A stretch of 64,000 nt of DNA from an uncultured Lachnospiraceae bacterium (lineage in GTDB: Bacteria > Bacillota_A > Clostridia > Lachnospirales > Lachnospiraceae): assembly GCA_951801245.1 (NCBI GenBank), contig CATOMC010000009.1, positions 20,184 to 84,183 of the forward strand. Direction: 5' to 3'. Numbering within the stretch: position 1 is the first letter of the stretch; each line of letters begins with the position of its first letter. This document shows, piece by piece, positions 8,417 through 17,500 of the stretch. Both the position numbers and the translations under genes were made by a program. The notes under the pieces were generated by a model. It was not told where the DNA came from, did no database searches, and saw only the letters and a list, made by a program, of their open reading frames with translations.

Positions 8417-10870
8417 ATGAAAAGTATGTGCAGGAAAATCCCACATCTGTATAACATATACAGACAGAAGCGGGACGACAGAGGTTCGGCGATTGTGATC
8501 GTCATCATGGCTATGGCGATGATTGGTATTCTTGCCACCACACTGCTCTGGATGGCATACATGAATTATATGATTAAGGCGGCCGATATCCGGAATAAGA
8601 ACAGTTTCTATTCCGCAGAAGAAGTGGTGGAGCAGATTATGGCTGGTTTGCGGCAGGAGTCTGCGGATGCAGCGGGGATAGCATATCGGGATGTGCTGGC
8701 GAACTGGGATAATCTTGAGACGGCCCAGAATCGATACCATGTCTTCTCAGAAACCTATAAGGACACTTTGCTTGAAAAGCTGAAAGATACGCACCGTGGC
8801 AGCGGATTTTATGACAGAGACAAGCTCAAAGCCTATATCGATGCGGATATTTTCCTGGAGACAGTTCCCGGCGCGGGTGTGGATGTGGACGCCTGGGATT
8901 CGCATAATCCGGCAGGGGAACCCAGAATGGAGATGGTGAACAACAGCATTATTCTCCGCAGCCTTTATGTGTCCTACACGGACAGTGAGAACCGGGTATC
9001 CATCGTGCAGACGGATATCTGCATGGATGTACCGAAACTGGCGTTCGAAGACGAGGGTTCGATCGACGGGCTGTATGAATATACCTTGATCGGAAATGAT
9101 GGGATCGAGGTGACCGGCGCCGGCGGGATGACCACGGTGCAGGGCAATATTTTTGCCGGGACGGATGCGGCGGGAAAGGGAGGCCTTGTCATAGAACCGG
9201 CCAATACGCTGACAGTCGATAGCGCCAGACGAGTGATCTGTAAGGGAGATATTGTAGTGAAAGGGCCTGCGGCAGGCTTTGTGGTCAGAGACATGCCGGG
9301 TCAGGATAATCGTGTGTATGCCAGGAACATTATGTTAGACAGAGGCACGGTCAGTCTGGACAGCAAGACTTATGTGGCCAATGACCTGACTCTTGACGGC
9401 GTCGGAAGCAAAGCCACGCTCACCAAGGAATACTACGGCTATGGTTATGCTGCATCAAATGGACTGCCCGGGGAAGAGGATGTCGATTCGGCAGCCAGCA
9501 GTGCTATCATCATCAACGGCAGGGATTCTACGCTGGATATGTCGGGCATTAACAGACTGTTGATTGCAGGCCGCTCCTATATCGGACAGGCATCCAGCCG
9601 GGCGCAGGCAGAATACAACCGCGCGGAGACGGAAGCGGGACGGCTGATTCCGCAGCAGCCTGTGATGATGGGTGAATCTATCGCAGTCAAAGGCGGTCAG
9701 ATTGCATATCTGGTGCCTGCGGAGTGCATCGGAACATTGGATGGCGAGTGCGTGATCGGACAAAACCCCATTTATGGGGATAAGATCAGCGATCTGGAGG
9801 CGATGAAAAAGGAAAATACCGATGGTTCCTTCTGCGAAGTGGATTTTAGTAAGAAGATTTACCGGCTGGGGAATCAATCTTTAAGTGAATTCGGTGTGAC
9901 CGATATGGATCATATCCGTACCATCAATGTGCAGTACCGCGGCAGTGTGATGCGTTATTATTACGTGGTTCTGGATCGGGATAATGCGGAACGTTATTTC
10001 GTACAATATTACAATTTTCATGCGAACAGAGAATCGATTGACAGGTATTTTAATAAGTATGTATCCGGCGGCATTCTTCTGGGGGATTTCACGGCGCCGG
10101 AGAATGCGTATACGATTCTGGGCAACAGCCTTGTGAGCAGTGCGCTGACAGACAGCGGTGTGACACTGCTTACCAGTATTGACCAGACGGCCTTAAATCC
10201 CTCTGCGGATCCGGATTCCTATGTTGAAACCGGTGAGAATGCGGTCCAGGTAGATAATAAGCAGGATATTTTGTCTGTGGCAGCGCAGTCTGAGGAGATT
10301 GCGAAAGTTTATCAGGCACTTTGTTTTAACCTGACAGAGGACGGTTCCGGGATTCCCACAGATCCCGAGGCGGCGAAGAACTGCTATGTGTTTTCGAATC
10401 TCATTAAGGAGGCAGAAGTGCTGCAGTATCTGGATGCTCATCATACCGACAGGGTGATCTATGGGACAGATTCCGGTCTGCGGGCAGTTCTGACGAGAGA
10501 ACCGATTGTCAGTGTGTCGGAACTTGAGACGATTAGTGAGAAACCAAGGCTGATCGTGTCTCTTGGTGATGTGGTAGTGGATCGGGATTACACGGGGCTG
10601 ATTGCTGCCAGAGGCAGGATTACTATACAGCCTGCCACAGTGACATCGATCAGGCAGGACAAGATGGATCTTTATCAGATATTAGAGGCCAGGAGTGAGA
10701 TTGCGGGAGATACGATAACGCCGGTCAATATGTTTGTCAACGGTACCGGCAGTATGATTGACGGAGCAGGGATACCCGGCGGGGCGCAGACGCCCGATGT
10801 GGATGATGCGGGCAATCCGGTCATTGACTATACTGAAATTGTCAAATACATGAACTGGGTCAAGAAATAA
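8417..10870 (+). CDS. PilX-like pilus protein with large beta-rich domain
   Basis: An 817-residue protein with a basic N-terminus then DDRGSAIVIVIMAMAMIGIL, a hydrophobic helix typical of PilX-type minor pilins that lack a strict Glu5. The first ~200 residues look pilin-like and helical (SAEEVVEQIMAGLRQE). From about residue 215 the sequence turns to short repeating strands (GGLVIEPANTLTVD, CKGDIVVKG, RNIMLDRGTVSLDS, NDLTLDGVG), suggesting a beta-helix or bactofilin-like stack. This is inference from strand periodicity. ATG 8417 is preferred over the upstream TTG 8399 because GGGG lies before it. The large domain suggests a display or adhesion role at the tip. Confidence 0.72.
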   Translation: MKSMCRKIPHLYNIYRQKRDDRGSAIVIVIMAMAMIGILATTLLWMAYMNYMIKAADIRNKNSFYSAEEVVEQIMAGLRQESADAAGIAYRDVLANWDNLETAQNRYHVFSETYKDTLLEKLKDTHRGSGFYDRDKLKAYIDADIFLETVPGAGVDVDAWDSHNPAGEPRMEMVNNSIILRSLYVSYTDSENRVSIVQTDICMDVPKLAFEDEGSIDGLYEYTLIGNDGIEVTGAGGMTTVQGNIFAGTDAAGKGGLVIEPANTLTVDSARRVICKGDIVVKGPAAGFVVRDMPGQDNRVYARNIMLDRGTVSLDSKTYVANDLTLDGVGSKATLTKEYYGYGYAASNGLPGEEDVDSAASSAIIINGRDSTLDMSGINRLLIAGRSYIGQASSRAQAEYNRAETEAGRLIPQQPVMMGESIAVKGGQIAYLVPAECIGTLDGECVIGQNPIYGDKISDLEAMKKENTDGSFCEVDFSKKIYRLGNQSLSEFGVTDMDHIRTINVQYRGSVMRYYYVVLDRDNAERYFVQYYNFHANRESIDRYFNKYVSGGILLGDFTAPENAYTILGNSLVSSALTDSGVTLLTSIDQTALNPSADPDSYVETGENAVQVDNKQDILSVAAQSEEIAKVYQALCFNLTEDGSGIPTDPEAAKNCYVFSNLIKEAEVLQYLDAHHTDRVIYGTDSGLRAVLTREPIVSVSELETISEKPRLIVSLGDVVVDRDYTGLIAARGRITIQPATVTSIRQDKMDLYQILEARSEIAGDTITPVNMFVNGTGSMIDGAGIPGGAQTPDVDDAGNPVIDYTEIVKYMNWVKK

Positions 10871-10877
10871 CAGGTGG

Positions 10878-11432
10878 TTGGAAAACTGTCAGAATAAACA
10901 GGCAAAGCAGGAGGAAGGGGAATGTGGGTTGGACAATAAAGGGTATTCCATGATAGAACTGATGATTGTTCTGGCTATCATGGCGGTTCTTTCGGGCACA
11001 GTCTTTTATTCCGTCACGCTTATCTTCGGTGCCAATGTCAGAAGCTGTGCCAATAACATCCAGCGTTCCATCGGGTACTGCAAGATGACCACGATGGGTA
11101 AGGCGGATGCCTATATGGTGCTTTTCCGGGACGGCGACGGAACGGTGTATACCCAGATGCACCTCACAGAGAGTGACGGTTCCGTGACGGAGGAAGAACC
11201 GCAGAAAGTAGGGTCAGAGAGAGTGGATATAGGATATACCCCTAAGGGTGGCACACAGACCGTGCTGATGCCGGGAGACTCTATTGAGATACGTTTTGAC
11301 CGCAGCAGCGGCAGTTTCGAGGCGGACGGGAACGGTAATATATACGAAGAGATTTCTGTCAGAGGCGGCAGCAAAGATTACCGCATCGAGATGACAGAAC
11401 TGACCGGCAGATCCCGGGTGGTGATGAAGTAA
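10878..11432 (+). CDS. GspH/FimT-like minor prepilin
   Basis: A small pseudopilin with leader ending in DNKG and helix YSMIELMIVLAIMAVLSGTV, where Glu is at mature position 5. The length, GspH-like pattern and an NIQRSIGYCKMTTMGKADAY region support the class. The start is uncertain: TTG 10878 has no useful spacing to a ribosome site, while TTG 10929 would have AGGAGGAAGGGG (10910-10920) 8-13 bases upstream and give a 5-residue leader (MDNKG). I keep the longer frame but favour 10929 biologically. The gene sits 7 bases after the PilX-like gene. Confidence 0.78.
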   Translation: MENCQNKQAKQEEGECGLDNKGYSMIELMIVLAIMAVLSGTVFYSVTLIFGANVRSCANNIQRSIGYCKMTTMGKADAYMVLFRDGDGTVYTQMHLTESDGSVTEEEPQKVGSERVDIGYTPKGGTQTVLMPGDSIEIRFDRSSGSFEADGNGNIYEEISVRGGSKDYRIEMTELTGRSRVVMK

Positions 11433-11481
11433 GTGCACAGAAACGCTGTGGTCATACAAGCATTGGCAGGGAGTGTTTGAG

Positions 11482-12195
11482 ATGTTACGAAGAAAGTCTG
11501 AAACGTTAGCAGCGGATCAAGGGGGTTTTACCTTGGTGGAACTTTTAGTGTCTACAGCAATTCTGGCAATTGTTGCGGCTTCGGTATGCAGTTTTATCCT
11601 GATAGGATTTAGAAATTATGCTTCTGCCAACAGTGATATCGCCTTGCAGCAGGAAGCGCAGTTTGCCCTAAACCAGATGGCGGACGTTTTGATCGATACC
11701 ACAAGAAGCGTCAGCTATATTGGATATGCGGGTGGCGTCGAGAGCAGTCAGGCACCGGCTTTGGAGGATTCCGAGTTTGGCTTTGAACCTGAGGGGAAGA
11801 GCCTGATCATGTACAATGGTATCCTGGTGGAGCCATCGCCTCCAGTTCCAGGCGCAGCGGCATCTGCCGTCATAGAACCGGGCAATGGCAACAAACATTA
11901 TCATTTCTATTGGGACAAGACAGATGAAACACTTTATTATGCAGAACTTGATGTACAGCCCACAGATGTGCGGCCGCAGGATGTGCAGTTCCCGGCATTC
12001 GGTGATCCCGGATGGGAGGTGTTTGCAGAGCAGGTGACGGATTTCTCCGTGGATTTAAGCCAGACAGAGGAGAAACGTGTTGTAAAGCTGAAGCTCACCT
12101 TTGCGAACGGGCAGCAGGAGTATAGCACTTCCAATAATGTGACGATTCGGAATAAGGTGGCAGTCAATGATGCACCAATGGAACCGTTGCAGTGA
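11482..12195 (+). CDS. PilW/PulJ-like minor prepilin
   Basis: A 237-residue prepilin with leader through DQGG, then FTLVELLVSTAILAIVAASV, with Glu5 after cleavage. The rest is a predicted globular domain of the PilW/PulJ kind. ATG 11482 has AGGGAG 8 bases upstream; an in-frame GTG lies at 11473 but is too close to that site. It is the fourth pilin-like gene in the row, so the operon encodes a full set of minor pilins likely forming the fibre's priming complex. The stop lies inside the leader of the next open frame, with the next start 25 bases on. Confidence 0.85.
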   Translation: MLRRKSETLAADQGGFTLVELLVSTAILAIVAASVCSFILIGFRNYASANSDIALQQEAQFALNQMADVLIDTTRSVSYIGYAGGVESSQAPALEDSEFGFEPEGKSLIMYNGILVEPSPPVPGAAASAVIEPGNGNKHYHFYWDKTDETLYYAELDVQPTDVRPQDVQFPAFGDPGWEVFAEQVTDFSVDLSQTEEKRVVKLKLTFANGQQEYSTSNNVTIRNKVAVNDAPMEPLQ

Positions 12196-12220
12196 CATGA
12201 CCCGGGTGTATGGAGGTATT

Positions 12221-15200
12221 ATGAAAAGAACTGTAAAACAGGCATTTCTATTCCTGGCCGGAGTTCTTGCTGCGGCGGCAGGGGGTGCCGCCATAGGGCG
12301 GTTCATGGCGGCTTATCAGGTGCTGCCCCAGACCCAGCCGGCAAAAGCTTATGCCAAAGAATCCCTTGGCGGGATCAGGCAGATTGTGGAAAGGCATGGG
12401 GAAGATGAACCCTATGTGATTTTGGACATTGTGCCGGGGAGAGGCACTTATACGTATCATGACAAAGACTATGATATTTCTATAGGAACAATGGGCTATC
12501 TTGTGCAGGGACAGGCACCCATTGAGAAAGATCTGGAAAATATCTTTACCAATCATCAGGAAGAATTCTATGAATATGCGGACAGGGTGGAACTGGCGGA
12601 AGCGGTAATGCCTGATTTTGCGGGCAACGGCTTTGTCAAAGCGTTCTATGAAGAGGCTTACGAGGGTACGGGGCAGGAGTTAAGCGGGACGGACGGCTGG
12701 ATCAAAATATTAGATTCGATATCGGATGTGGATATTGCAGTAGAGACTGTGCCCAAAGTACCGAAGGGGCGGATGTTTGCCAAATGGCAGAAGCATCAGG
12801 ACGGAGAGAGTAAGGAGGGCTATGATTATCATCTGTCGCCCGATTCTCCAAACAGACCCGCCCAAGATTCTGTGACAGAGAGCAGATATTATCAGGCGGA
12901 TCAGGATGGTATATATCAGGTGACGTTTGAAAACCCGCAGGAGAATATCAGCGGTTACCAGGTGTCTTATGTAAGTGAGGACTGGAAGAATTCTTCTGAT
13001 GCCACCAGTGTCTATCGTCTGGTAGACGGTGCCTATTACTATGCGGGTACTGTGAAAGAGTTAAAGCTGAGTCTCGGGATTTATGAGGAAGAGGATGTCG
13101 ATCAGGACGAGAAGCCGGAGGAAGAAAAGAAAGAGCCTGATACCGAAAAGGTGCCGGAAGAAAATCCCGGGAATGATCCCGCAGACAATGTAGATGACGG
13201 TGATACAGAGGATTCCGGTCATATTGACGATGACAGTAATACAGACCCCGGAGACGAGACCGATGCGGATAATACAGACTCCGATGCCGGAACCGACATC
13301 AACGATATTGTGGGAGGACAGGCTAAATGGCAAAAACTTGTGAATGACGGTGACGGCTCCGTCTATTGCATTGTGACCTTTTCCTATGTGGAAGATTTAG
13401 AAGAAGCACAGGAACTTTATCAAGTGAGGAGTGTGCAGGAGTATACCGTCAGGGAGGGAGAAGCGCCTCCGGAGGATACCTACTCGGACAGCAGACCGGA
13501 AGAGGAGGAGGGAAAACAGGAAGGCTCAGATAACAGCGCAGAAAATGTGGATGTGGATTATATCTTTGTGTATGCCGGACCGGGGCAGGGTGAATATAAG
13601 CTGACCAGAGTACAAGAGACAGAGGAGGATTCCAAATCGGAATCGGATGCAGACACGGCAGATGGAGAAGAAGATAGTAAAGAGGATACGGAAGACGGGA
13701 GTAAGGAAGAGGGAGGCACGGAAGTGACCGGGCACGCCATATCTCAGGATACTGCAGCGGAAGCGGCGTATGTGGAAGTACAGAATGCGCCGGTCTACAT
13801 GAAATGCTGTAAAGGAAATGACTGGCTGGAACGTTATGTGTTCCATTCACTGGATGCCCAGGATAATCGTCATGATGCGTTTGCAGTTGAGGTATGGTGT
13901 GTGCCTGCGGGAGAAGTAGAGGAAGCGGATATCAATGATGCCGATCTGGTTTTTCTGGAAGATGGTCTGAGCCCCTGGCTGAATACCAATGTGCAGGTAG
14001 ATTATAGAGGTGAGGTGGATTCCCTCGTGATCTCAGGGCTTCTTTATGATGTGGTGGCGGAATTAAAGCCTGTCATTGTTGCGTATGGGATCATAGAGGA
14101 TGATCATCCGGATCACTATCAGGATGATACGTATCAGAAACTTGCCAAAATCTTCCTCAAGAAAGACCTGTCCGGGTTTTATTACGAGATGGATCGGAGC
14201 GGTAACCTGGCAGAGAATCTTCTTATGAATGTGGAGAAAGAATCTGAGGAGTATCCCGATAAGACGGATAATGATTACAATTATGTTAACCGGAATGTGT
14301 ATATCATTTATAATGAGCAGCTTGTCAGCGAAGATTTTGGGGAGGCGTTCGATGATGACAAGGCAGAAGCCGGTTTCGGGGAGGTGCTGGCAGCTATCAG
14401 GGCCGAGAATATGACATTGTCTGAGGATGACCGGATCAGTGAGGAAGTCAGCAAGGCTATGGCCATGCAGTACATCATTAACTTTTCAGCGGGACTGATC
14501 GGGGAGTATAAAGATTTGTCTATTCTGGAATTGCAGCCGACAGCTAACGCGGTATGCGACATACGTGTGGATGAGAATGAGGACAGTGTGGTCTTGTACT
14601 GGCAAAGAGATGACAGGAACGAAGCCGGACAGCAGATTCTCAGAAACTCCAGGAAAATAGAGACTAATATTACAGTCAAATCTGTGGCGGAATTTAACGG
14701 CGGGTATCAGGACATCAATAATCGATATCACATGATCTTTATCGGGCTGGATGGACAGAATCTGTACCGTGAGCGGGATAAGGAAGGCAATCTGATGGCT
14801 GTGTATAATGATGAGAGCCTGAACGGTAAGGTATACCATACGGGGGACCGTACGGCATCTGGTGATGGCAGATATGATGCCAATGATATGACACGGCAGA
14901 AAAAGGAAGCCCTGCTGGACTATCTGCGTGCAGGTTACCCGGTCGTGGTGGAGAACGACTGCTTTACGAATAAAAGCGCCCGGGATGCCGGAGAGAAGCA
15001 TATTAACAAAGAGTATATTGCCGGTGATACGCAGATGTATCAGTTCCTGAAAGAAGCGCTTGCGCTGAATGATTCGGAGGAATATGAGGATAAGATCGGC
15101 CTTTATACGATTGAGGATGTGCACAGCAGTGCGATGTTTATGGCACAGCTTAATATAGTCCGTCCAAAGATTGATCTGTGTACGCCGGAAGACGGGGCAG

Positions 15201-16933
15201 ACACACCCGATGTGATCGTGACACAAAGGACACCGGAGGGAGAATACCGAGGGGAGATCGTGTATCAGATTTCCAGTGACAGGGCAGGGGATGATAAGTC
15301 ATATAGGGGTAGTTTGACGAAGCATTTCTATCTGGATATGAATTATGACGGGGTCTTTATGCCGGATGAAGAGATATATGATTATCTGGAAGAAGATATG
15401 GATGGCGGCGGCAGAATCAGTGTCACTTTTCAGGAAGCTTGTTTTGGCATCGTGCCCTGGAAACTGGAGATATCGGATGACGGCAATCACTATCGCAGGG
15501 ATGCGGTACAAGGATATTTCACCATCAGCGGCGAAGGCGGAGGAACCATTCGTGTACTGCAGGTGTTGGATGATACGGAACTGACGGCCGCGAATATTAA
15601 GGTGCAGTATGAGGAGACGGCCGATTCCATGTTGGGATATTATCTGAGACAGGCTCAGACGCTGTTAAACATGGAATTTGAGATTGAGACAGTCACACCC
15701 GCAGTGCTTGCGGACAGACTTTTGAAAAAGGGAGCATACCTGTCAGGGTGGGATGTGGTCGTACTCGGGTTTGGAGATAGCGGCTATCCCGGCGATATCG
15801 TGGCAGCGGCAGTAAATGATTACATTTCGGCAGGCGGCGGTGTGCTTGTGTCCTGTGCGGGCGCGGCGGACAAAGGCGGGCTTGGAATCTTACCCCAATA
15901 TCTTGGGCTAAACGAGGGGAGCACCTATGGGGCACTCGGTATCCACAGCGACGAAAAGTATCGTTATCAAGGATTGAGCAGCGATATGTTCGACAAGCTG
16001 CCGGGACTGTATACGGAAAACATCAACGAGGGTACTATTTCCAAATGGCCTTATCAGATTGGCTCTATTATGACACTGGGCGAAAATACGCAGGTCAAAG
16101 CACCGGAATATTTGTTGGATATGGATGCAGGCTATGGGGAAGCGGTGACTCATGCCACAGCCTGGTATACCCTCAATCAATCAGGTGAAGGTACCAATGC
16201 CTATAATATATCACCCCGTGATGCGCGCAATAACTATTATGTATACAGCAAAGGAAACGTGGTGTATGTAGGACAGTCTGTGTATCCGTATCTTTATGAT
16301 CCGGCATCAGGTGTGGCACCGGACCCTCATGAAAAGGGAGCCGGGGAGACGATGCTGTTTGTAAATGCTTTGTTTGCAGCCTATAACAGCGGCGTCCATC
16401 GGTCCGGCGTATCCATTGTGGCAGGTTTTACGGGGGCAGCCGGGATTGAGAGCATTACAGTGCCTTTCGATGTGGAGTTTAAGGCATTGGGCGAGGCAGA
16501 AGGCGGCATTCTGGATGAGACGGTAGATGTTTATTTTCAGTTTACGGACAACAATATAGCGTTTGATAAAGTGACGGAAATCACCTTCTATTATGAAAAT
16601 GGAAATCGTCCGGCCGATTCTGATCCGAAGGCATCGGAAACATGCCTGATCCTTCCGGACGGCGGCATCAATACCACGGATTTTATGCCTTTTACAAGCG
16701 CTGTATGGATGGTGGAGAATCATCGTCTGGTGGAAGTGACAGGCACAGAATTAAAGCAGGGCAAAGTTTACCGGATTAAGGCACCTGTGGTGGCTTTACA
16801 GACTAGTGAAGACGAGACGGCGGACATTTATGTGTTACTTCGCACTCGCTACACGAGATCCGGTCAGACTAAGGAAGTGCTGTGTGAAGATTCCGTTACG
16901 CTGACAAGGGCTCAGATGTTTTTGCTGGAGTAA
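12221..16933 (+). CDS. Large secreted surface protein, last gene of pilus operon (possibly DUF5057 type)
   Basis: The 1570 residues start with a signal peptide: basic MKRTVKQ, a hydrophobic core, and AKAYA as a likely signal peptidase I site near residue 45. Mature sequence begins with an EPYVILDIVPG strand. Residues about 295-380 and 420-530 are acidic linkers very rich in Asp/Glu. A later segment (about 1185-1220, VVVLGFGD ... GGGVLVSC) looks like a Rossmann or GATase-like fold. No LPXTG motif or C-terminal membrane helix is seen. The family name DUF5057 is from memory and unverified. AGGAGG-like GGAGGT precedes ATG 12221. Being last in the operon it may be a pilus-associated adhesin or a PilY1 analogue, which is inference. 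Confidence 0.7.
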   Translation: MKRTVKQAFLFLAGVLAAAAGGAAIGRFMAAYQVLPQTQPAKAYAKESLGGIRQIVERHGEDEPYVILDIVPGRGTYTYHDKDYDISIGTMGYLVQGQAPIEKDLENIFTNHQEEFYEYADRVELAEAVMPDFAGNGFVKAFYEEAYEGTGQELSGTDGWIKILDSISDVDIAVETVPKVPKGRMFAKWQKHQDGESKEGYDYHLSPDSPNRPAQDSVTESRYYQADQDGIYQVTFENPQENISGYQVSYVSEDWKNSSDATSVYRLVDGAYYYAGTVKELKLSLGIYEEEDVDQDEKPEEEKKEPDTEKVPEENPGNDPADNVDDGDTEDSGHIDDDSNTDPGDETDADNTDSDAGTDINDIVGGQAKWQKLVNDGDGSVYCIVTFSYVEDLEEAQELYQVRSVQEYTVREGEAPPEDTYSDSRPEEEEGKQEGSDNSAENVDVDYIFVYAGPGQGEYKLTRVQETEEDSKSESDADTADGEEDSKEDTEDGSKEEGGTEVTGHAISQDTAAEAAYVEVQNAPVYMKCCKGNDWLERYVFHSLDAQDNRHDAFAVEVWCVPAGEVEEADINDADLVFLEDGLSPWLNTNVQVDYRGEVDSLVISGLLYDVVAELKPVIVAYGIIEDDHPDHYQDDTYQKLAKIFLKKDLSGFYYEMDRSGNLAENLLMNVEKESEEYPDKTDNDYNYVNRNVYIIYNEQLVSEDFGEAFDDDKAEAGFGEVLAAIRAENMTLSEDDRISEEVSKAMAMQYIINFSAGLIGEYKDLSILELQPTANAVCDIRVDENEDSVVLYWQRDDRNEAGQQILRNSRKIETNITVKSVAEFNGGYQDINNRYHMIFIGLDGQNLYRERDKEGNLMAVYNDESLNGKVYHTGDRTASGDGRYDANDMTRQKKEALLDYLRAGYPVVVENDCFTNKSARDAGEKHINKEYIAGDTQMYQFLKEALALNDSEEYEDKIGLYTIEDVHSSAMFMAQLNIVRPKIDLCTPEDGADTPDVIVTQRTPEGEYRGEIVYQISSDRAGDDKSYRGSLTKHFYLDMNYDGVFMPDEEIYDYLEEDMDGGGRISVTFQEACFGIVPWKLEISDDGNHYRRDAVQGYFTISGEGGGTIRVLQVLDDTELTAANIKVQYEETADSMLGYYLRQAQTLLNMEFEIETVTPAVLADRLLKKGAYLSGWDVVVLGFGDSGYPGDIVAAAVNDYISAGGGVLVSCAGAADKGGLGILPQYLGLNEGSTYGALGIHSDEKYRYQGLSSDMFDKLPGLYTENINEGTISKWPYQIGSIMTLGENTQVKAPEYLLDMDAGYGEAVTHATAWYTLNQSGEGTNAYNISPRDARNNYYVYSKGNVVYVGQSVYPYLYDPASGVAPDPHEKGAGETMLFVNALFAAYNSGVHRSGVSIVAGFTGAAGIESITVPFDVEFKALGEAEGGILDETVDVYFQFTDNNIAFDKVTEITFYYENGNRPADSDPKASETCLILPDGGINTTDFMPFTSAVWMVENHRLVEVTGTELKQGKVYRIKAPVVALQTSEDETADIYVLLRTRYTRSGQTKEVLCEDSVTLTRAQMFLLE

Positions 16934-16953
16934 CTTTCAACCGTATATAAAGA

Positions 16954-16992
16954 AAAACCGCTTCATAACAGTTCCAGTTATGAGGCGGTTTT
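16954..16992. terminator. Strong bidirectional intrinsic terminator after pilus operon
   Basis: AAAACCGC-TTCATAAC (from 16954) pairs with GTTATGA-GGCGGTTTT (to 16992) around a short loop. T-rich sequence follows on one side, and the A-rich 5' side gives a U-run for minus-strand transcripts. It ends the pilus operon and could also end the minus-strand ORF at 17042. Confidence 0.85.
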
Positions 16993-17041
16993 GCACAGCA
17001 GTATCGCATATGTCCTTAAGAGGGGTTTGATATATATATAT

Positions 17042-17275
17042 TTATAATAGGAAAGAACCCTTATAAGTTTTCTGTTTCTCGAAACTGTGCGATCCGATCC
17101 ACTTCCTCCTGACTGCCTCATGTGCAAACAGTTCCTTGAAGGCATCGTCTGCCTGAAAGCATCCTTTCAGGATTACTGTAAAGCCTCTTTTCTCAAAATC
17201 TCCTGCTTTTAAATGTAATGAGTCTGAATTTAAAAGCATAGATTTTCTGAAAGGCAAGAATGTTTGATTTGACAC
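17042..17275 (-). CDS. Small minus-strand ORF of unknown function
   Basis: A 77-residue ORF with GTG start, the only non-shadow minus-strand frame in the window. It reads LKAGDFEKRGFTVILKGCF then a charged helix. I recognise no family. It would end just ahead of the bidirectional terminator at 16954-16992, which supports a real transcript, but no ribosome site is clear and it may be the 3' fragment of a lost gene. Confidence 0.3.
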   Translation of the reverse strand: MSNQTFLPFRKSMLLNSDSLHLKAGDFEKRGFTVILKGCFQADDAFKELFAHEAVRRKWIGSHSFEKQKTYKGSFLL

Positions 17276-17500
17276 ATTATTATTATCTGAAAATTGTTAT
17301 GCTTTGAAATCCATTATAAGTGCAGAAGCAAAGCTTGTCAAGAGATCTCTTTACACAATTTTAATTTTTTCCCACTTGCCATCACTTAAAATATGGTGTA
17401 TAGTGTTGCACGTTAATAAAATGTATCGGTGTGTATTATAATAGTATTTATTATGAAGAAACATAGTAAAGCATGATGTGTACAGATAGGGGAAATTGCT
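17276..17500 (+). promoter_or_regulatory. AT-rich topA upstream region with -10-like box
   Basis: This 225-bp stretch contains TATAAT at 17437-17442. A TTGCAC at 17406-17411 is 25 bases away, too far for a normal -35, and no better partner is seen. It presumably contains the topA promoter, but I cannot place it exactly. Confidence 0.35.

Noticed and set aside
10922..10924. ATG start for the GspH-like pilin
   Set aside because: It has a good upstream AGGAGG but is out of frame with the pilin sequence.
14486..15226. A 246-residue minus-strand ORF
   Set aside because: Antisense shadow of the large secreted protein; no ribosome site or family features.
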